Notes: generated by a model from the letters alone, not told the origin. 40,017 nt of DNA from CAYIBD01 sp964361655 (GCA_964361655.1 CAYIBD010000002.1:1-40017), one strand, 5' to 3'; positions 24,366 to 33,171 are shown, numbered from the stretch's first letter. A program made the numbers and translations.

Positions 24366-26030
24366 TCATCCAGCCCCAACCACGCGTTCTACTTCGGCTA
24401 AATCAGTTATCCCGGCCAAAACTTTCAGGATCCCATCCTGCCGCATGGTGATCTGGCCCTGCTCCTTGGCCGCCTGTTTCAAATCTACCTCGGAGGGCTT
24501 CCGGAACACCAGCGGTTCGACCACGTCGTCGACGAGGATGATCTCAAAGACGCCGATGCGACCTTTGTAGCCAGTGGCGTGGCACTCCACGCAGCTGGCC
24601 GCCTTGGCGAGGTGAGGGGGATTTTTTACTTGTGGCCGCGGCACGTCTTTGGGCAAGGAGTCGAGCTCTCTTTGGATGGCGTCAATTTCTGCCGCGGCGG
24701 GTTGATACGGTTGCTTACACTTCTCACAAAGCCGCCTGACGAGGCGCTGCGCCATGGAAATGTTGATGGCCGGCGCCATGATAGCCGGCTCAACGCCGAG
24801 GTCGAGGAGCCGCGGAATGGTGCCCGCGGCGTTATTGGTATGGAGGGTGGAGAAAACGAGGTGCCCGGTGAGGGCGGCGTGCATGGCGGTTTGGGCCGTC
24901 TCGAGATCCCGGATCTCGCCGACAAGGATGACATCCGGGTCCTGGCGCATGATCGAGCGGAGCCCGTTCGCAAAATCGTAGCCCGACTCCGGCTCGACCT
25001 GGGTCTGCTCAATGCCGGTGATGTGGTACTCGATGGGGTCCTCGAGCGTAATGATCTTTACGCCGGGCTGGTGGACCTCGCGGATGAAGGCGTAGAGGGT
25101 CGTGGTTTTGCCTGAACCGGTGGGGCCGGTGGTGAGGATCATGCCGTTCGGTTTTGCAAGCTCCCGCGCCATCGCCGCTTGGGTCCAGGGCTGCATGCCG
25201 AGGTCGGTAAACCCAACCGAGATGGCCTTGGGGTTCAATACGCGTAGCACAATGTTCTCGCCGTAGGGGCCGGGCAGGGTTGAGGCCCGGACCTCAATGT
25301 CTAGACCTTCCTCCCGGATGGTGAACCGTCCGTCCTGGCCGCGGGTGTGGATGTTCAGTTTCATCTCGGAGATGAGCTTGATCCGCGAGAGGAGGAACTT
25401 GTAGCGATCCACCGGGATGGTGGCGGCATCTTGCAGCACCCCGTCGAGGCGGAAGCGGAGCCGGATGCGGTCCGGCTGTGGCTCGAGGTGAATGTCGGAG
25501 GCATCGGTTTCGAGGGCGCCGGCAATGATGATCTCGAGGATGTCGGTGGTACGTTTGGCCTCGACGCCTTCGAGGAGTTTGGCAATGTCAGTGACGGCTT
25601 TCGTCTGGGAGCGGAAGCTCTGGAGGCGCTCGAGCGAGATTTCCACTTCACCGGTGATGGCCCGGCGGCGGCGGGCGATGTGAGCGTAGGATTCCCAGGC
25701 CCGTTCCAAGCTCGATACCGAGGCGAGGAAGAGGTCCCAGGTGTAGCGGAGCCCGCGGAGCCGTTCGAGAACTTCTTTCGTGCGCGGGTTCTCCGGGTTA
25801 TGTACGGCTATTTCAAGTTTCTTGCCAATTTTCTGGATCACCGCCAGTTCAGACGCCCGCGCATCGGCTTCGGGTACGAGCGCCAAGGCCTCGACGTTTA
25901 CCGGCGCGGTGGATAAGTCGGCGTACGGAACGTTATACTTCCCCGACAGGATCTTTACCGTGTCTTCCTCCTCCTTCCGCAGCAGGCGCGATAGCTTACG
26001 CTGTTGTCGGCTTTCCTCAAAAGTGACCAC
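24366..26030 (-). CDS. pilB: PilB/GspE-type type IV pilus assembly ATPase
   Basis: 554 residues from GTG at 26030. An N-terminal MshE-N-like region (~1-125) is followed by the ATPase core: DASDIHLEP (176-184), Walker A GPTGSGKTTT (302-311), the Asp box, Walker B VILVGEIRD (367-375) and GHLVFSTLHTNNA. A tetracysteine zinc site is present: CEKC (435-438) and CVEC near residues 485-490. It powers pilin polymerisation at the inner membrane. The pilins, PilC and PilT are not in this window. It is coupled to the DHH-like gene four bases upstream. Confidence 0.95.
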   Translation of the reverse strand: MVTFEESRQQRKLSRLLRKEEEDTVKILSGKYNVPYADLSTAPVNVEALALVPEADARASELAVIQKIGKKLEIAVHNPENPRTKEVLERLRGLRYTWDLFLASVSSLERAWESYAHIARRRRAITGEVEISLERLQSFRSQTKAVTDIAKLLEGVEAKRTTDILEIIIAGALETDASDIHLEPQPDRIRLRFRLDGVLQDAATIPVDRYKFLLSRIKLISEMKLNIHTRGQDGRFTIREEGLDIEVRASTLPGPYGENIVLRVLNPKAISVGFTDLGMQPWTQAAMARELAKPNGMILTTGPTGSGKTTTLYAFIREVHQPGVKIITLEDPIEYHITGIEQTQVEPESGYDFANGLRSIMRQDPDVILVGEIRDLETAQTAMHAALTGHLVFSTLHTNNAAGTIPRLLDLGVEPAIMAPAINISMAQRLVRRLCEKCKQPYQPAAAEIDAIQRELDSLPKDVPRPQVKNPPHLAKAASCVECHATGYKGRIGVFEIILVDDVVEPLVFRKPSEVDLKQAAKEQGQITMRQDGILKVLAGITDLAEVERVVGAG

Positions 26031-26034
26031 GGCT

Positions 26035-27207
26035 TCATTCTACCGCATCAGGGGAGCGGAGCAATTGGCTGATGGCGGCCTCGGCCGCTTCAAAGGAAGG
26101 ATAGGAGCGTTCGCTCGCGAGCTCGTTTTCCCGACGAACGAAGGCGCCCGACGCCACCAGCCCTTCGTTCTCGGCATCTTCGCCGCCGGCGGTCCACGCT
26201 TCAACCGCAAGGTCATCCGGGCGCTGCCAGAGCAGGATGGCGCGACGCGCGTAGGGGAGTGTTACCATCACGTCTTCCAGGACGGCCGAGAGCGACGATG
26301 CATCGGTACCGGTTGTTGCGAAATCTTCCTTGGTGAGGAGCGACCAGAGCGTTTGCGCCCCGGCATCAAAGCGCGAGCGGACAATGGCGCGGCTGGCGAG
26401 CTTGGCGACGGGGAGCGGCGGTTGGAGAACCGGGGCGAGCAGGTATGGTCCACGGTCAGCACCCCGTTCGAGGAGGTCGCCCGCGATACGAAAGGTGGCT
26501 GCGGTGGCGCGGCGGGAGCGGAAGTTCCTCGTGGCATGCGCCAGGGCGGCAAAGAGTGCGGTGGCTTCTTCGGTTCCCCGGGGGAGGGCCGAGAGCGCTT
26601 CGAGGAGTTCGTAGGTAAGCTCGGGCAGCGTTGCGGCGTTGTCTCCCGCCGGCGGCACGACGTCGAGCTCGCCATAGCGGGCGTTGGCTGGATTGGCATC
26701 GAGGTTCAGGATCGGTTTTTCATAGAGGAGTTCAGGCGCGCGGGCCATGCTCGCTGCGGCAGCTTCGATCGCCGGTACACCCACGGTGATTACGAGCTCG
26801 TAGCGGAGCGGGCCGGAGCGAAACTCCACATCCTCGCGGCGGATCCGTGCTCCCGTAGGCGAGAGGATGATGTTCAACCGGTTTGAGTCGCGCTCGTACT
26901 TCAGCTCCTTGATCGGCGAGCGCGCCAGATCAAAGGAGATAATGAATTCGCGGAGCGGCTCGCTGTCTTCGTCGATCGTCTGCCACGACATGGCGCGCGA
27001 CGCCGGCAAGCGCGGCGGACCAAACACGCTCACCGATTTTCCCAAGTGGCGGAGCCCGCCGGCGAGCGCTACGGCAGAGCCGAGGACGTCAAGCGCCAGT
27101 GCCTCGGGCAGGACAATGGCGATTGCCGTGCATTCCCGAATCCGTGCTACCGCTCCGGCGAGCGCGGTCTTCAGTTCCGTTGTCGTTTCCGATTGAGTGG
27201 CGGCCAT
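26035..27207 (-). CDS. Degenerate DHH/NrnA-like protein next to pilB
   Basis: 390 residues, soluble. The N-terminal pattern LPEALALDVLGSAVALAGGLRHLGKSVSVF (about 33-62) matches the DHH-phosphoesterase motif H-x-x-P-D-x-D-x-x-G-S, but the metal-binding His and Asp are replaced. The DHH motif is replaced by NLDANPANARYG (~168-179), which keeps the Asn and Gly positions but lacks the His pair. The fold seems conserved while the active site is lost. It lies upstream of pilB on the same transcript; a regulatory or structural role is inferred. No signal peptide. Confidence 0.65.
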   Translation of the reverse strand: MAATQSETTTELKTALAGAVARIRECTAIAIVLPEALALDVLGSAVALAGGLRHLGKSVSVFGPPRLPASRAMSWQTIDEDSEPLREFIISFDLARSPIKELKYERDSNRLNIILSPTGARIRREDVEFRSGPLRYELVITVGVPAIEAAAASMARAPELLYEKPILNLDANPANARYGELDVVPPAGDNAATLPELTYELLEALSALPRGTEEATALFAALAHATRNFRSRRATAATFRIAGDLLERGADRGPYLLAPVLQPPLPVAKLASRAIVRSRFDAGAQTLWSLLTKEDFATTGTDASSLSAVLEDVMVTLPYARRAILLWQRPDDLAVEAWTAGGEDAENEGLVASGAFVRRENELASERSYPSFEAAEAAISQLLRSPDAVE

Positions 27208-27294
27208 AGCGGTTACCCCATTGGTATCGTGCTTTTACCCGAAGTCAACGAGCGCTGTGTATAACCTAGCTGGTAGGTACCCCGCGCCTGGCCC

Positions 27295-27323
27295 TTGACG
27301 TTCGTATGCACATCTGATACAGC
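27295..27323 (+). promoter_or_regulatory. Possible promoter of the lipoprotein gene
   Basis: TTGACG (27295-27300) is a good -35, but the -10 17 bases on (TACAGC) is poor. Only weakly supported. Confidence 0.25.
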
Positions 27324-27378
27324 TTAGACTACGCTTAGCCCAGAAAGGTACGACTTCGTGCTGGAAGGAGGAGGGGGG

Positions 27379-28200
27379 ATGAAGAGTACGTTCGTTGCCA
27401 TTCTAGCAGTTTTGGTGCCGCTCCTCGTGAGCTGTGCGTCGCTTCCGCCGACGAGTACGGGCATCAGCCCGACCGGCACTGCGGCTGGCGCCGGTACAGG
27501 AATAGCTGTTTCCGAAGCGACGAAAAGCCCGGCCCTCGGCGCAGCCGCTGGCGTGGCTGCATACGCCCTGGGCAGCATCTGGGATGCTTTTACCGGAGAA
27601 CGACAGCGACAGTTCGAAGTCCAGCAGCGTGCCGCCGAGGAGGCGGCCCGGCGGCAAGCTCTGGCCGCCGGTACAACAAAGTGCAAGAACCGGTTCGTTT
27701 GGATTGACGGCAAGCTCGAATCTGACCGACGCGAGTGTGGTTCGGAGTTCGAGCGGCCGGGGTTTCTTGGTGAGCCACCTCCGATCTCTGACGTTCCATT
27801 CGTCGGATACAAACCGGGGGCGGTAACCAAGCACCCCTACGGTCAACCGCTTCAACCCCGACCAGAGCAGCGGGCGCCGTCAAGCGGCGTGCCAGCTGGA
27901 CCACCGGCGGCGATGCCGCAGTCCGGTTCCAAGCCGACACGATCGCAGGCTCAACCCGTGGCCCAAGGGTTTGCCGAGCTCGTGGTGTCTAACCCCACCG
28001 GAGCCACGGTGGGGCTCGAGCTTGATGGCAAGCCCGCGGCGATCCTGCCGCCCCGGAGCGAAATACGGATCGCCCGGGCGGTCGGACACGTGTACCTCAA
28101 GGCCACGGCCGGGAACCGGCTGTGGGATCGGGGGTTGACGCTGGGCCCCGAGGGCCTGCGCGTCATTCTCGACCTCGACGCCTTCCGGGCCAGTATGTAG
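27379..28200 (+). CDS. Lipoprotein of unknown function
   Basis: 273 residues from MKSTFVAILAVLVPLLVSCASLPP. This start is chosen because AGGAGGAGGGGGG lies immediately upstream. The lipobox LVSC gives a lipid-attached Cys at about residue 19. A Gly/Ala-rich hydrophobic stretch (GVAAYALGSIWDAF) and a Gln/Arg-rich helix follow, then a Pro-rich region. The C-terminal domain (~195-273) is beta-rich (LVVSNPTGATVGLELDGKPAAILPP). It is a single-gene unit ending in a strong terminator. Surface or envelope role inferred. Confidence 0.75.
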   Translation: MKSTFVAILAVLVPLLVSCASLPPTSTGISPTGTAAGAGTGIAVSEATKSPALGAAAGVAAYALGSIWDAFTGERQRQFEVQQRAAEEAARRQALAAGTTKCKNRFVWIDGKLESDRRECGSEFERPGFLGEPPPISDVPFVGYKPGAVTKHPYGQPLQPRPEQRAPSSGVPAGPPAAMPQSGSKPTRSQAQPVAQGFAELVVSNPTGATVGLELDGKPAAILPPRSEIRIARAVGHVYLKATAGNRLWDRGLTLGPEGLRVILDLDAFRASM

Positions 28201-28204
28201 TATG

Positions 28205-28259
28205 ACCCGAGGCCGGGAGCGATCTCCATAGCTGGAGCTCGTTCCCGCCTCGGGTTTTT
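28205..28259 (+). terminator. Rho-independent terminator after the lipoprotein gene
   Basis: A long hairpin: ACCCGAGG/CCTCGGGT base, then CGGGA/TCCCG and an inner CTCCA/TGGAG stem, followed by TTTTT. It begins five bases past the stop. Confidence 0.9.
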
Positions 28260-28289
28260 CTCATGATATAAATCTGATAGGGTGGAGCC

Positions 28290-28745
28290 ATGATTATCTG
28301 GATGAGCCGCAGCCCGGGAGCCACGAAGCGCATGGCGGGGAGAATTCTCAAACGCGTTTTGAAGACGAAAGCCGGTCCCGCGGTTCTGGCCCTCTCGGGC
28401 AAGCTCGGATCAGGTAAGACCACCTTTATCCAGGGCCTCGCGGCCTCACTCGGCATCCGCGAGAAAGTCCAGAGCCCCACCTTTGTCCTTATGAAGTGGT
28501 ATAAGCTCCCGCGGCGCGCCGGGCTACCCCGTCACCTCGTCCACATCGACGCCTACCGCCTCGAGTCGCTGGCCGAAGCCAAGCATCTCGGGCTCCGCGA
28601 GGCATTCCGCGACCGCGATGCCATCGTGGTTGTGGAATGGGCTGATCGGATCAGGAAGCTCATTCCCCACGACGCAGTGTGGATCCAGTTCAAGCATGGG
28701 AAGCGTACGCGAGAGCGCATTATAACCCTGAAGCATGTCTCATGA
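28290..28745 (+). CDS. tsaE: tRNA threonylcarbamoyladenosine biosynthesis ATPase TsaE
   Basis: 151 residues. Walker A GKLGSGKTT at 37-45, then SPTFVL, HIDAYRL and VVVEWADR, the TsaE signature blocks. TsaE assists TsaB-TsaD in forming t6A37 on tRNAs reading ANN codons. GGTGGAG lies a few bases upstream of the ATG. polA follows after an 80-base repeat-bearing spacer. Confidence 0.95.
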   Translation: MIIWMSRSPGATKRMAGRILKRVLKTKAGPAVLALSGKLGSGKTTFIQGLAASLGIREKVQSPTFVLMKWYKLPRRAGLPRHLVHIDAYRLESLAEAKHLGLREAFRDRDAIVVVEWADRIRKLIPHDAVWIQFKHGKRTRERIITLKHVS

Positions 28746-28822
28746 AGCGTGAATCAAGAGTAATTATCGAAGATAACGGCTGCCGTACTCCTTGCTTCTT
28801 GCTTCATGCTTCCTGATTCATC
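28740..28822. repeat. Short inverted/tandem repeat in tsaE-polA spacer
   Basis: CATGAAGC (28741-28748) is the inverse of GCTTCATG in the tract CTTGCTTCTTGCTTCATGCTTC near 28795-28812. TGAATCA and TGATTCA also pair at the flanks. It is low-GC, and resembles interspersed repeat sequence rather than a promoter. Confidence 0.5.
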
Positions 28823-28825
28823 ATC

Positions 28826-31399
28826 ATGAAACGCCTGGTTCTCCTCGACTCTCACGCCATCATCCACCGCGCCTGGCATGCCCTGCCGCCCTTGATGAGC
28901 CCGGATGGCCGGCCGGTGAACGCGGTCTACGGCTTTGCCTCAATCCTGTTGAAAATTCTGCGGGAGCTGAAGCCGGACTACCTCGCCGCGGCCTTTGACC
29001 ACGAAGGGCCGACCTTCCGGCACCTCGCCTTTGAACGCTACAAGGCCACGCGGGTGAAAGCCCCGGAGGCGCTCTACGCTCAAATCCCGCTTACCAAGGA
29101 CCTCGTCCGCGGCTTCGGCATCCCCGCGCTCGAGCTCAAGGGCTACGAGGCCGATGACGTTATCGGAACGATTGTCCGCGAAGTTGAGAAGAAGCACCCG
29201 GATATCGAAATCGTGATCGTTACCGGCGACCTTGATACGCTCCAGCTCGTGGACAGCAGGACCAAGGTCTTCACGATGCGAAAGGGCGTCACCGATACCG
29301 TGCTCTACGATGAGGCCGCGGTCCGCGGGCGCTACGGCCTCGCACCGAAGCAACTCATTGACTTCAAGGGGCTCCGGGGTGATCCGTCGGATAACATTCC
29401 CGGAGTAAAGGGGATTGGCGAGAAGACCGCAGCCGAACTCCTGAAGGCCGAGGGTTCGATAGAGGGTGTATACCGGGCGCTCAAGAAGGGGAAGCTCGCG
29501 GCAAAGCCGGCCGTTGCCGAGGCGCTGAAGAAGCACGAGGCCGACGCGCTCTTTTCAAAGACCCTGGTGACCATTGACTGCAATATACCCGTGCGGTTTT
29601 TGCTCGCCTCCTCACGGGTGCGCAAGGCCGCCTGGAAGGCCACAGCGCTAAGCGAACTGAAGAAGCTCGGCTTTGAGAGCTTAGTCCGTCGACTCGGTGG
29701 TGAGGGCATGCCGGCCGCACCCCACCTAGATGCCAGTGCTGCGGTAGGGACAGCGGTTACCCTTCTTGCCGTGAAACACTGGAAGGATATCCGGCGAGGA
29801 GGCCCAATGCTCCTTTGGAAACATCCCGATGAGCCAACGTTCCTCGTGGCGGTCGCATCCGACACGGTCGCAGCACTTCCCGGAGAAACGATTATTGAAC
29901 ATGACGCCGGGAAGCTGATTCAAGCCGGGCCCACGTATACCTTTGACCTTAAGGCGCTGATTGGCCTTGGGCTCCCCGAGGCGGTGATACCGAAGTTCCG
30001 CGACCTCATGATCATGTGGTGGCTCGCTGAGCCCGACCGGCGGAGCTACGAGCCGGAGATACTTATCCAAAAGGAGCTCCGCCGCGATCCGCGCAATCCC
30101 ACCGAGACCGCTTCGTGGCTCTTCGAGCTTGCTCCGGCTATCGAGTCGCGCCTCCGTGAGCGGGGGCTCGAGGCCGTGTACGAAACCATCGAGGCGCCGG
30201 TCACGCCGATCCTCGAGCGCATGGAGCGAACCGGGATCGGCCTTGATTCCAAGCCACTGGTTGCACTCTCGCGGAAGATGTCGCGGGAGTTAGGCAAGCT
30301 TGAACGCACAATTCATACCGCCGCGGGCGGCCCGTTTAACATCAACTCCCCCCGGCAATTAACCGAAGTGCTTTTCGAAAAGCTCAAGCTTGCACCCATA
30401 GGCATCCGCAAGACCGAGAAATCTGGGGCGCTTTCAACCCGCGAGTCCGAACTGGTAAAGCTCCGGAAGCTCCACCCCATCGTGGGCGACATTCTCCGTT
30501 ACCGCGAGCTCGCAAAGCTAAAGTCAACCTACGCCGATGCACTCCCGAAACTCATCGGCCCCGATGGCCGCGTCCATACCACCTGGAATCAGACCGGCAC
30601 CGCCACCGGTCGTCTCTCTTCCCAAAGTCCCAATCTCCAAAACATCCCCATCCGCTCGGAGTATGGGCGTGAAATTCGCAAGGCCTTTCGCGCCGCCCGG
30701 GGCTATACCCTTGTTGCGTTTGATTATTCCCAGCTTGAGCTCCGTATTGCCGCGGATCTGGCTCATGACGAAAAGATGATTGCGGCCTTTAGCCGAGGAC
30801 TTGACATCCACAAGCTCACCGCCTCCGAGGTCAACAATCTGCCGATTGAGAAAGTGACTCCGGAGCTCCGCGCCAGGGCCAAGACCTTGAATTTCGGAGT
30901 GCTCTACGGCATGGGCGCCCGGGCGTTTGCCGAAACCGCCCTCGTCTCTCGCGATGAGGCCGAGCATTTTATTGAAGAGTACTTCCGGGATTTTTCCGGT
31001 ATTGCCCGATTCATTGAAGAGCAAAAGGCGCTCGCCCGCACCCAGGGCTTCACTACGACCGCCTTTGGCCGCAAGCGCTTTTTCCCTGACATTGGTGTAA
31101 CCAACTTTCGTCTGGCGCGCGAGGCCGAGCGCCAGGCCGTAAACTTTCCCATCCAGGGCACGGAAGCCGACATCATGAAAAAAGCCATGATTGCGGTGGA
31201 TGGCTGGATTGCAACAGGCGGCTTGCGAAATGATATCCGGATGCTCCTACAGATTCACGACGAATTGATATTTGAGATTACGGCCGGCCGGGTGAAGATC
31301 GCCATCCCCGAGATTACGCGTTTCATGGAGGGAGCGTGGTCCGGCAGCGTAGCCATGAAGGTCGAGGTGAAGCAGGGCCGGACCTGGGGCGAGCTATGA
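28826..31399 (+). CDS. polA: DNA polymerase I
   Basis: 857 residues. The N-terminal 5' nuclease domain starts MKRLVLLDSHAIIHRAWHAL and has GYEADDVIGT, VTGDLDTLQLVD and FKGLRGDPSDNIPGVKGIGEKTA. The middle region (~290-430) lies where the 3'-5' exonuclease sits but lacks its DEDDy residues, so proofreading is probably absent. The polymerase domain holds motif A DYSQLELRIAADL (~632), motif B RARAKTLNFGVLYGMG and motif C QIHDELIFE (~810). It fills gaps in repair and removes primers. The stop overlaps the holA start. Confidence 0.96.
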   Translation: MKRLVLLDSHAIIHRAWHALPPLMSPDGRPVNAVYGFASILLKILRELKPDYLAAAFDHEGPTFRHLAFERYKATRVKAPEALYAQIPLTKDLVRGFGIPALELKGYEADDVIGTIVREVEKKHPDIEIVIVTGDLDTLQLVDSRTKVFTMRKGVTDTVLYDEAAVRGRYGLAPKQLIDFKGLRGDPSDNIPGVKGIGEKTAAELLKAEGSIEGVYRALKKGKLAAKPAVAEALKKHEADALFSKTLVTIDCNIPVRFLLASSRVRKAAWKATALSELKKLGFESLVRRLGGEGMPAAPHLDASAAVGTAVTLLAVKHWKDIRRGGPMLLWKHPDEPTFLVAVASDTVAALPGETIIEHDAGKLIQAGPTYTFDLKALIGLGLPEAVIPKFRDLMIMWWLAEPDRRSYEPEILIQKELRRDPRNPTETASWLFELAPAIESRLRERGLEAVYETIEAPVTPILERMERTGIGLDSKPLVALSRKMSRELGKLERTIHTAAGGPFNINSPRQLTEVLFEKLKLAPIGIRKTEKSGALSTRESELVKLRKLHPIVGDILRYRELAKLKSTYADALPKLIGPDGRVHTTWNQTGTATGRLSSQSPNLQNIPIRSEYGREIRKAFRAARGYTLVAFDYSQLELRIAADLAHDEKMIAAFSRGLDIHKLTASEVNNLPIEKVTPELRARAKTLNFGVLYGMGARAFAETALVSRDEAEHFIEEYFRDFSGIARFIEEQKALARTQGFTTTAFGRKRFFPDIGVTNFRLAREAERQAVNFPIQGTEADIMKKAMIAVDGWIATGGLRNDIRMLLQIHDELIFEITAGRVKIAIPEITRFMEGAWSGSVAMKVEVKQGRTWGEL

Positions 31400-32313
31400 T
31401 TTATTTTCTCCACGGCCCGGATACTTTTCGCAGCCGGCAAAAGCTCCGCGAGATTATTTCTGAATTCGAGAAGAAGACCGGAGCCGCAACTGGTATGACG
31501 CGGATCGACGTTTCCACCAAACCCGAAACGGTTTTTGAGGTTGGTCGGACGGGTTCCCTGTTTTCGCAAAAAGAGCTCGTGGTTATCGAGAATGCTTCGG
31601 CGGGGAGCCGCGAGGGCGGGGATTATCTCCGCGGCCGGCTGAAAGATTGGGCCGGGGATCGCGACCGCACGATTGTATTTTGGGAAGGCGAAGTGAAAAC
31701 AGATGAAGGATTTATGGCCGCGATCGCGAAAGCCGCTGTCAAGACCCAAGAATTCAGGCCGCTTTCCTCTTCCGCGGTGAGCCGATGGCTTTATGCTGCA
31801 GCCGCGGAGCGGAAAGTCCAGGTGTCAGGGCGCGAGAAAGAGATGTTGATCGCCAAGCACGGGAGCGATCTTTGGGCCATTTCAAACGAGCTCGATAAGA
31901 TTGCTGCCGGCTGGACAACTAGTCACGATATTCGGGAAGAGGAGAAAATCTGGAGTTTCACCGATGCGTTCTTCCAGCACCCCCGGCGGAGTTTCCGGCC
32001 GCTGTCAGAGTTCCTTCAAGCTGGCTACGAACCCATCTACCTGGTGGGAGCACTGGCAAGCTCGCTCCGGACGCTCGCGTTGGTCTGGTGGGGGATGACG
32101 GCCGGGAAGTTAAAAGCCATAACTCGCGGCCTGCATCCGTTTGTGGTCCGCAAGAATAGCGACCTGGCTAAGCGTACTAATGCGCGCCAACTCTCTAAGC
32201 TCTTTGATCGCCTCATCACCGCTGATATCGAGCAGAAAACCGGCCGGTTGCCACCGCCATTGCCCTTAATCAAGCTCGTACTTGGGAAAGCGAAATCAAA
32301 GACCCCCGACTAA
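31396..32313 (+). CDS. holA: DNA polymerase III delta subunit
   Basis: 305 residues from MIYFLHGPDTFRSRQKLREII; its ATG overlaps the polA stop (ATGA), fixing the start. The family hallmarks are the Y/FLxGxDxFR start and the central region LYAAAAERKVQVSGREKEMLIAKHGSDLWAISNELDKI. DnaX-like clamp-loader delta opens the beta clamp. Its final stop (TAA, 32311-32313) overlaps the rpsT stop on the other strand. Confidence 0.9.
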   Translation: MIYFLHGPDTFRSRQKLREIISEFEKKTGAATGMTRIDVSTKPETVFEVGRTGSLFSQKELVVIENASAGSREGGDYLRGRLKDWAGDRDRTIVFWEGEVKTDEGFMAAIAKAAVKTQEFRPLSSSAVSRWLYAAAAERKVQVSGREKEMLIAKHGSDLWAISNELDKIAAGWTTSHDIREEEKIWSFTDAFFQHPRRSFRPLSEFLQAGYEPIYLVGALASSLRTLALVWWGMTAGKLKAITRGLHPFVVRKNSDLAKRTNARQLSKLFDRLITADIEQKTGRLPPPLPLIKLVLGKAKSKTPD

Positions 32314-32320
32314 GCGGGGG
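32303..32320. terminator. GC hairpin spanning the convergent holA and rpsT ends
   Basis: CCCCCG (32303-32308) pairs with CGGGGG (32315-32320) over a 6-base loop that contains both stop codons. Only short T tracts follow on either strand, so termination is plausible but not certain. Confidence 0.5.
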
Positions 32321-32582
32321 CTCTTGATTTGTGAATCCACTTCATCAGCCGCGATTTTCTCCTTGCGGCCGCGTTCTTCTTGAGCACCCCGGTCTTGGCG
32401 GCTTTATCCAGGGCCTTGTAGGCCTGCGGCACGAGCGCCTCGGCTTCTTTGATTTTCTTTGCCGCCAAAAGCTTCCGGATTTGCTTCAGAACTTTCCGGT
32501 AGGCCTCCTTCCGCCGGAGGTTCCGGATGGTGCGGTGTCTGGTCTGACGCAGGGCCTTCTTGGCTGAACGGGTAATGGGCAT
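32310..32582 (-). CDS. rpsT: Ribosomal protein bS20
   Basis: 90 residues: MPITRSAKKALRQTRHRTIRNL, then KEAEALVPQAYKALDKAAKTGVLKKNAAARRKSRL, the bS20 C-terminal signature. Very basic and helical. Normal length. It shares its stop codon with holA across strands. Confidence 0.96.
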   Translation of the reverse strand: MPITRSAKKALRQTRHRTIRNLRRKEAYRKVLKQIRKLLAAKKIKEAEALVPQAYKALDKAAKTGVLKKNAAARRKSRLMKWIHKSRAPA

Positions 32583-32583
32583 A

Positions 32584-32817
32584 CTAGCGGGCGCCCACCA
32601 CGGCGCGCTTTGTTGCTGGGCGGAGGAGGGTTGAGGCCCGTTTCAAAAACTTGGCCGCTTCGAGAATTTCAAAGTAAACTGGAACCCCCTGTCGGCTAAA
32701 ATGCACCACAACGTTCCCGATTTCCGTTGCGTAGTCGATCGGCTGCCTGCCGGTTTCGATCCGTAGCACATCCGCCTCCGGCTCATAGCTCATTTTGACT
32801 TCTCTACCCCTTTTCAT
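32584..32817 (-). CDS. DUF2283-like small protein
   Basis: 77 residues. MSYEPEADVLRIETG and NVVVHFSRQGVPVYFEILEAAKFL match the DUF2283 pattern of small beta-alpha proteins. It overlaps the preceding 32804 gene by 14 bases. DUF2283 genes are often paired with DUF4258-type genes in a toxin-antitoxin-like arrangement; that would make this the antitoxin candidate. Two in-frame Met starts are possible. Confidence 0.75.
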   Translation of the reverse strand: MKRGREVKMSYEPEADVLRIETGRQPIDYATEIGNVVVHFSRQGVPVYFEILEAAKFLKRASTLLRPATKRAVVGAR

Positions 32818-33058
32818 ATTGAGTTTTCCTTCCCGGGTAGAATGTGATGATGAGTTTGATACCGCTTACCTCCCGATACACTACCCGCAATACATGGTGC
32901 TTGTCAAGCGGGCGCTGGGCGATTTTCAGCGGCAGGTGCGAGTAATCAACTATATCTGGATGAGCAACCGTGTCGAGCACTGCCATTCGTGATATTTGGA
33001 AGCCGTGCCGCTTCAGGATTTCAAGCTTTTCTAACGCGTGTTTAGTAAACCGTACCAC
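32804..33058 (-). CDS. DUF4258-like small protein (toxin candidate)
   Basis: 84 residues from GTG at 33058. The pattern FTKHALEKLEILKRHGFQISRMAVLDTVAHPDIVDY, followed by VLRVVYREVSGIKLIITFYPG, resembles RelE-fold DUF4258/BrnT-like proteins. It overlaps the DUF2283 gene start by 14 bases, a usual TA-style coupling. Toxicity is inferred only. Start is not well supported by a ribosome site. Confidence 0.65.
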   Translation of the reverse strand: MVRFTKHALEKLEILKRHGFQISRMAVLDTVAHPDIVDYSHLPLKIAQRPLDKHHVLRVVYREVSGIKLIITFYPGRKTQYEKG

Positions 33059-33080
33059 CGCCTAATCATATCGGGACGAA

Positions 33081-33148
33081 AAGAAAAACGCCACGGCCGG
33101 TGTCTACCCGGTGCCACTACTTTGTCGTGGCACCGGGCTCCGGTCGTG
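33081..33148 (-). terminator. Two-part hairpin terminator downstream of the zinc-ribbon gene
   Basis: CCCGGTGCCAC pairs with GTGGCACCGGG (33107-33137), nested in CACGGCCGG/CCGGTCGTG (33092-33148, one G-T pair). On the minus strand TTTTTCTTTTC follows (33090-33081). It is one of the longest stems in the window. Confidence 0.85.
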
Positions 33149-33171
33149 ACGAGATACTCTAGACCTGGGAA

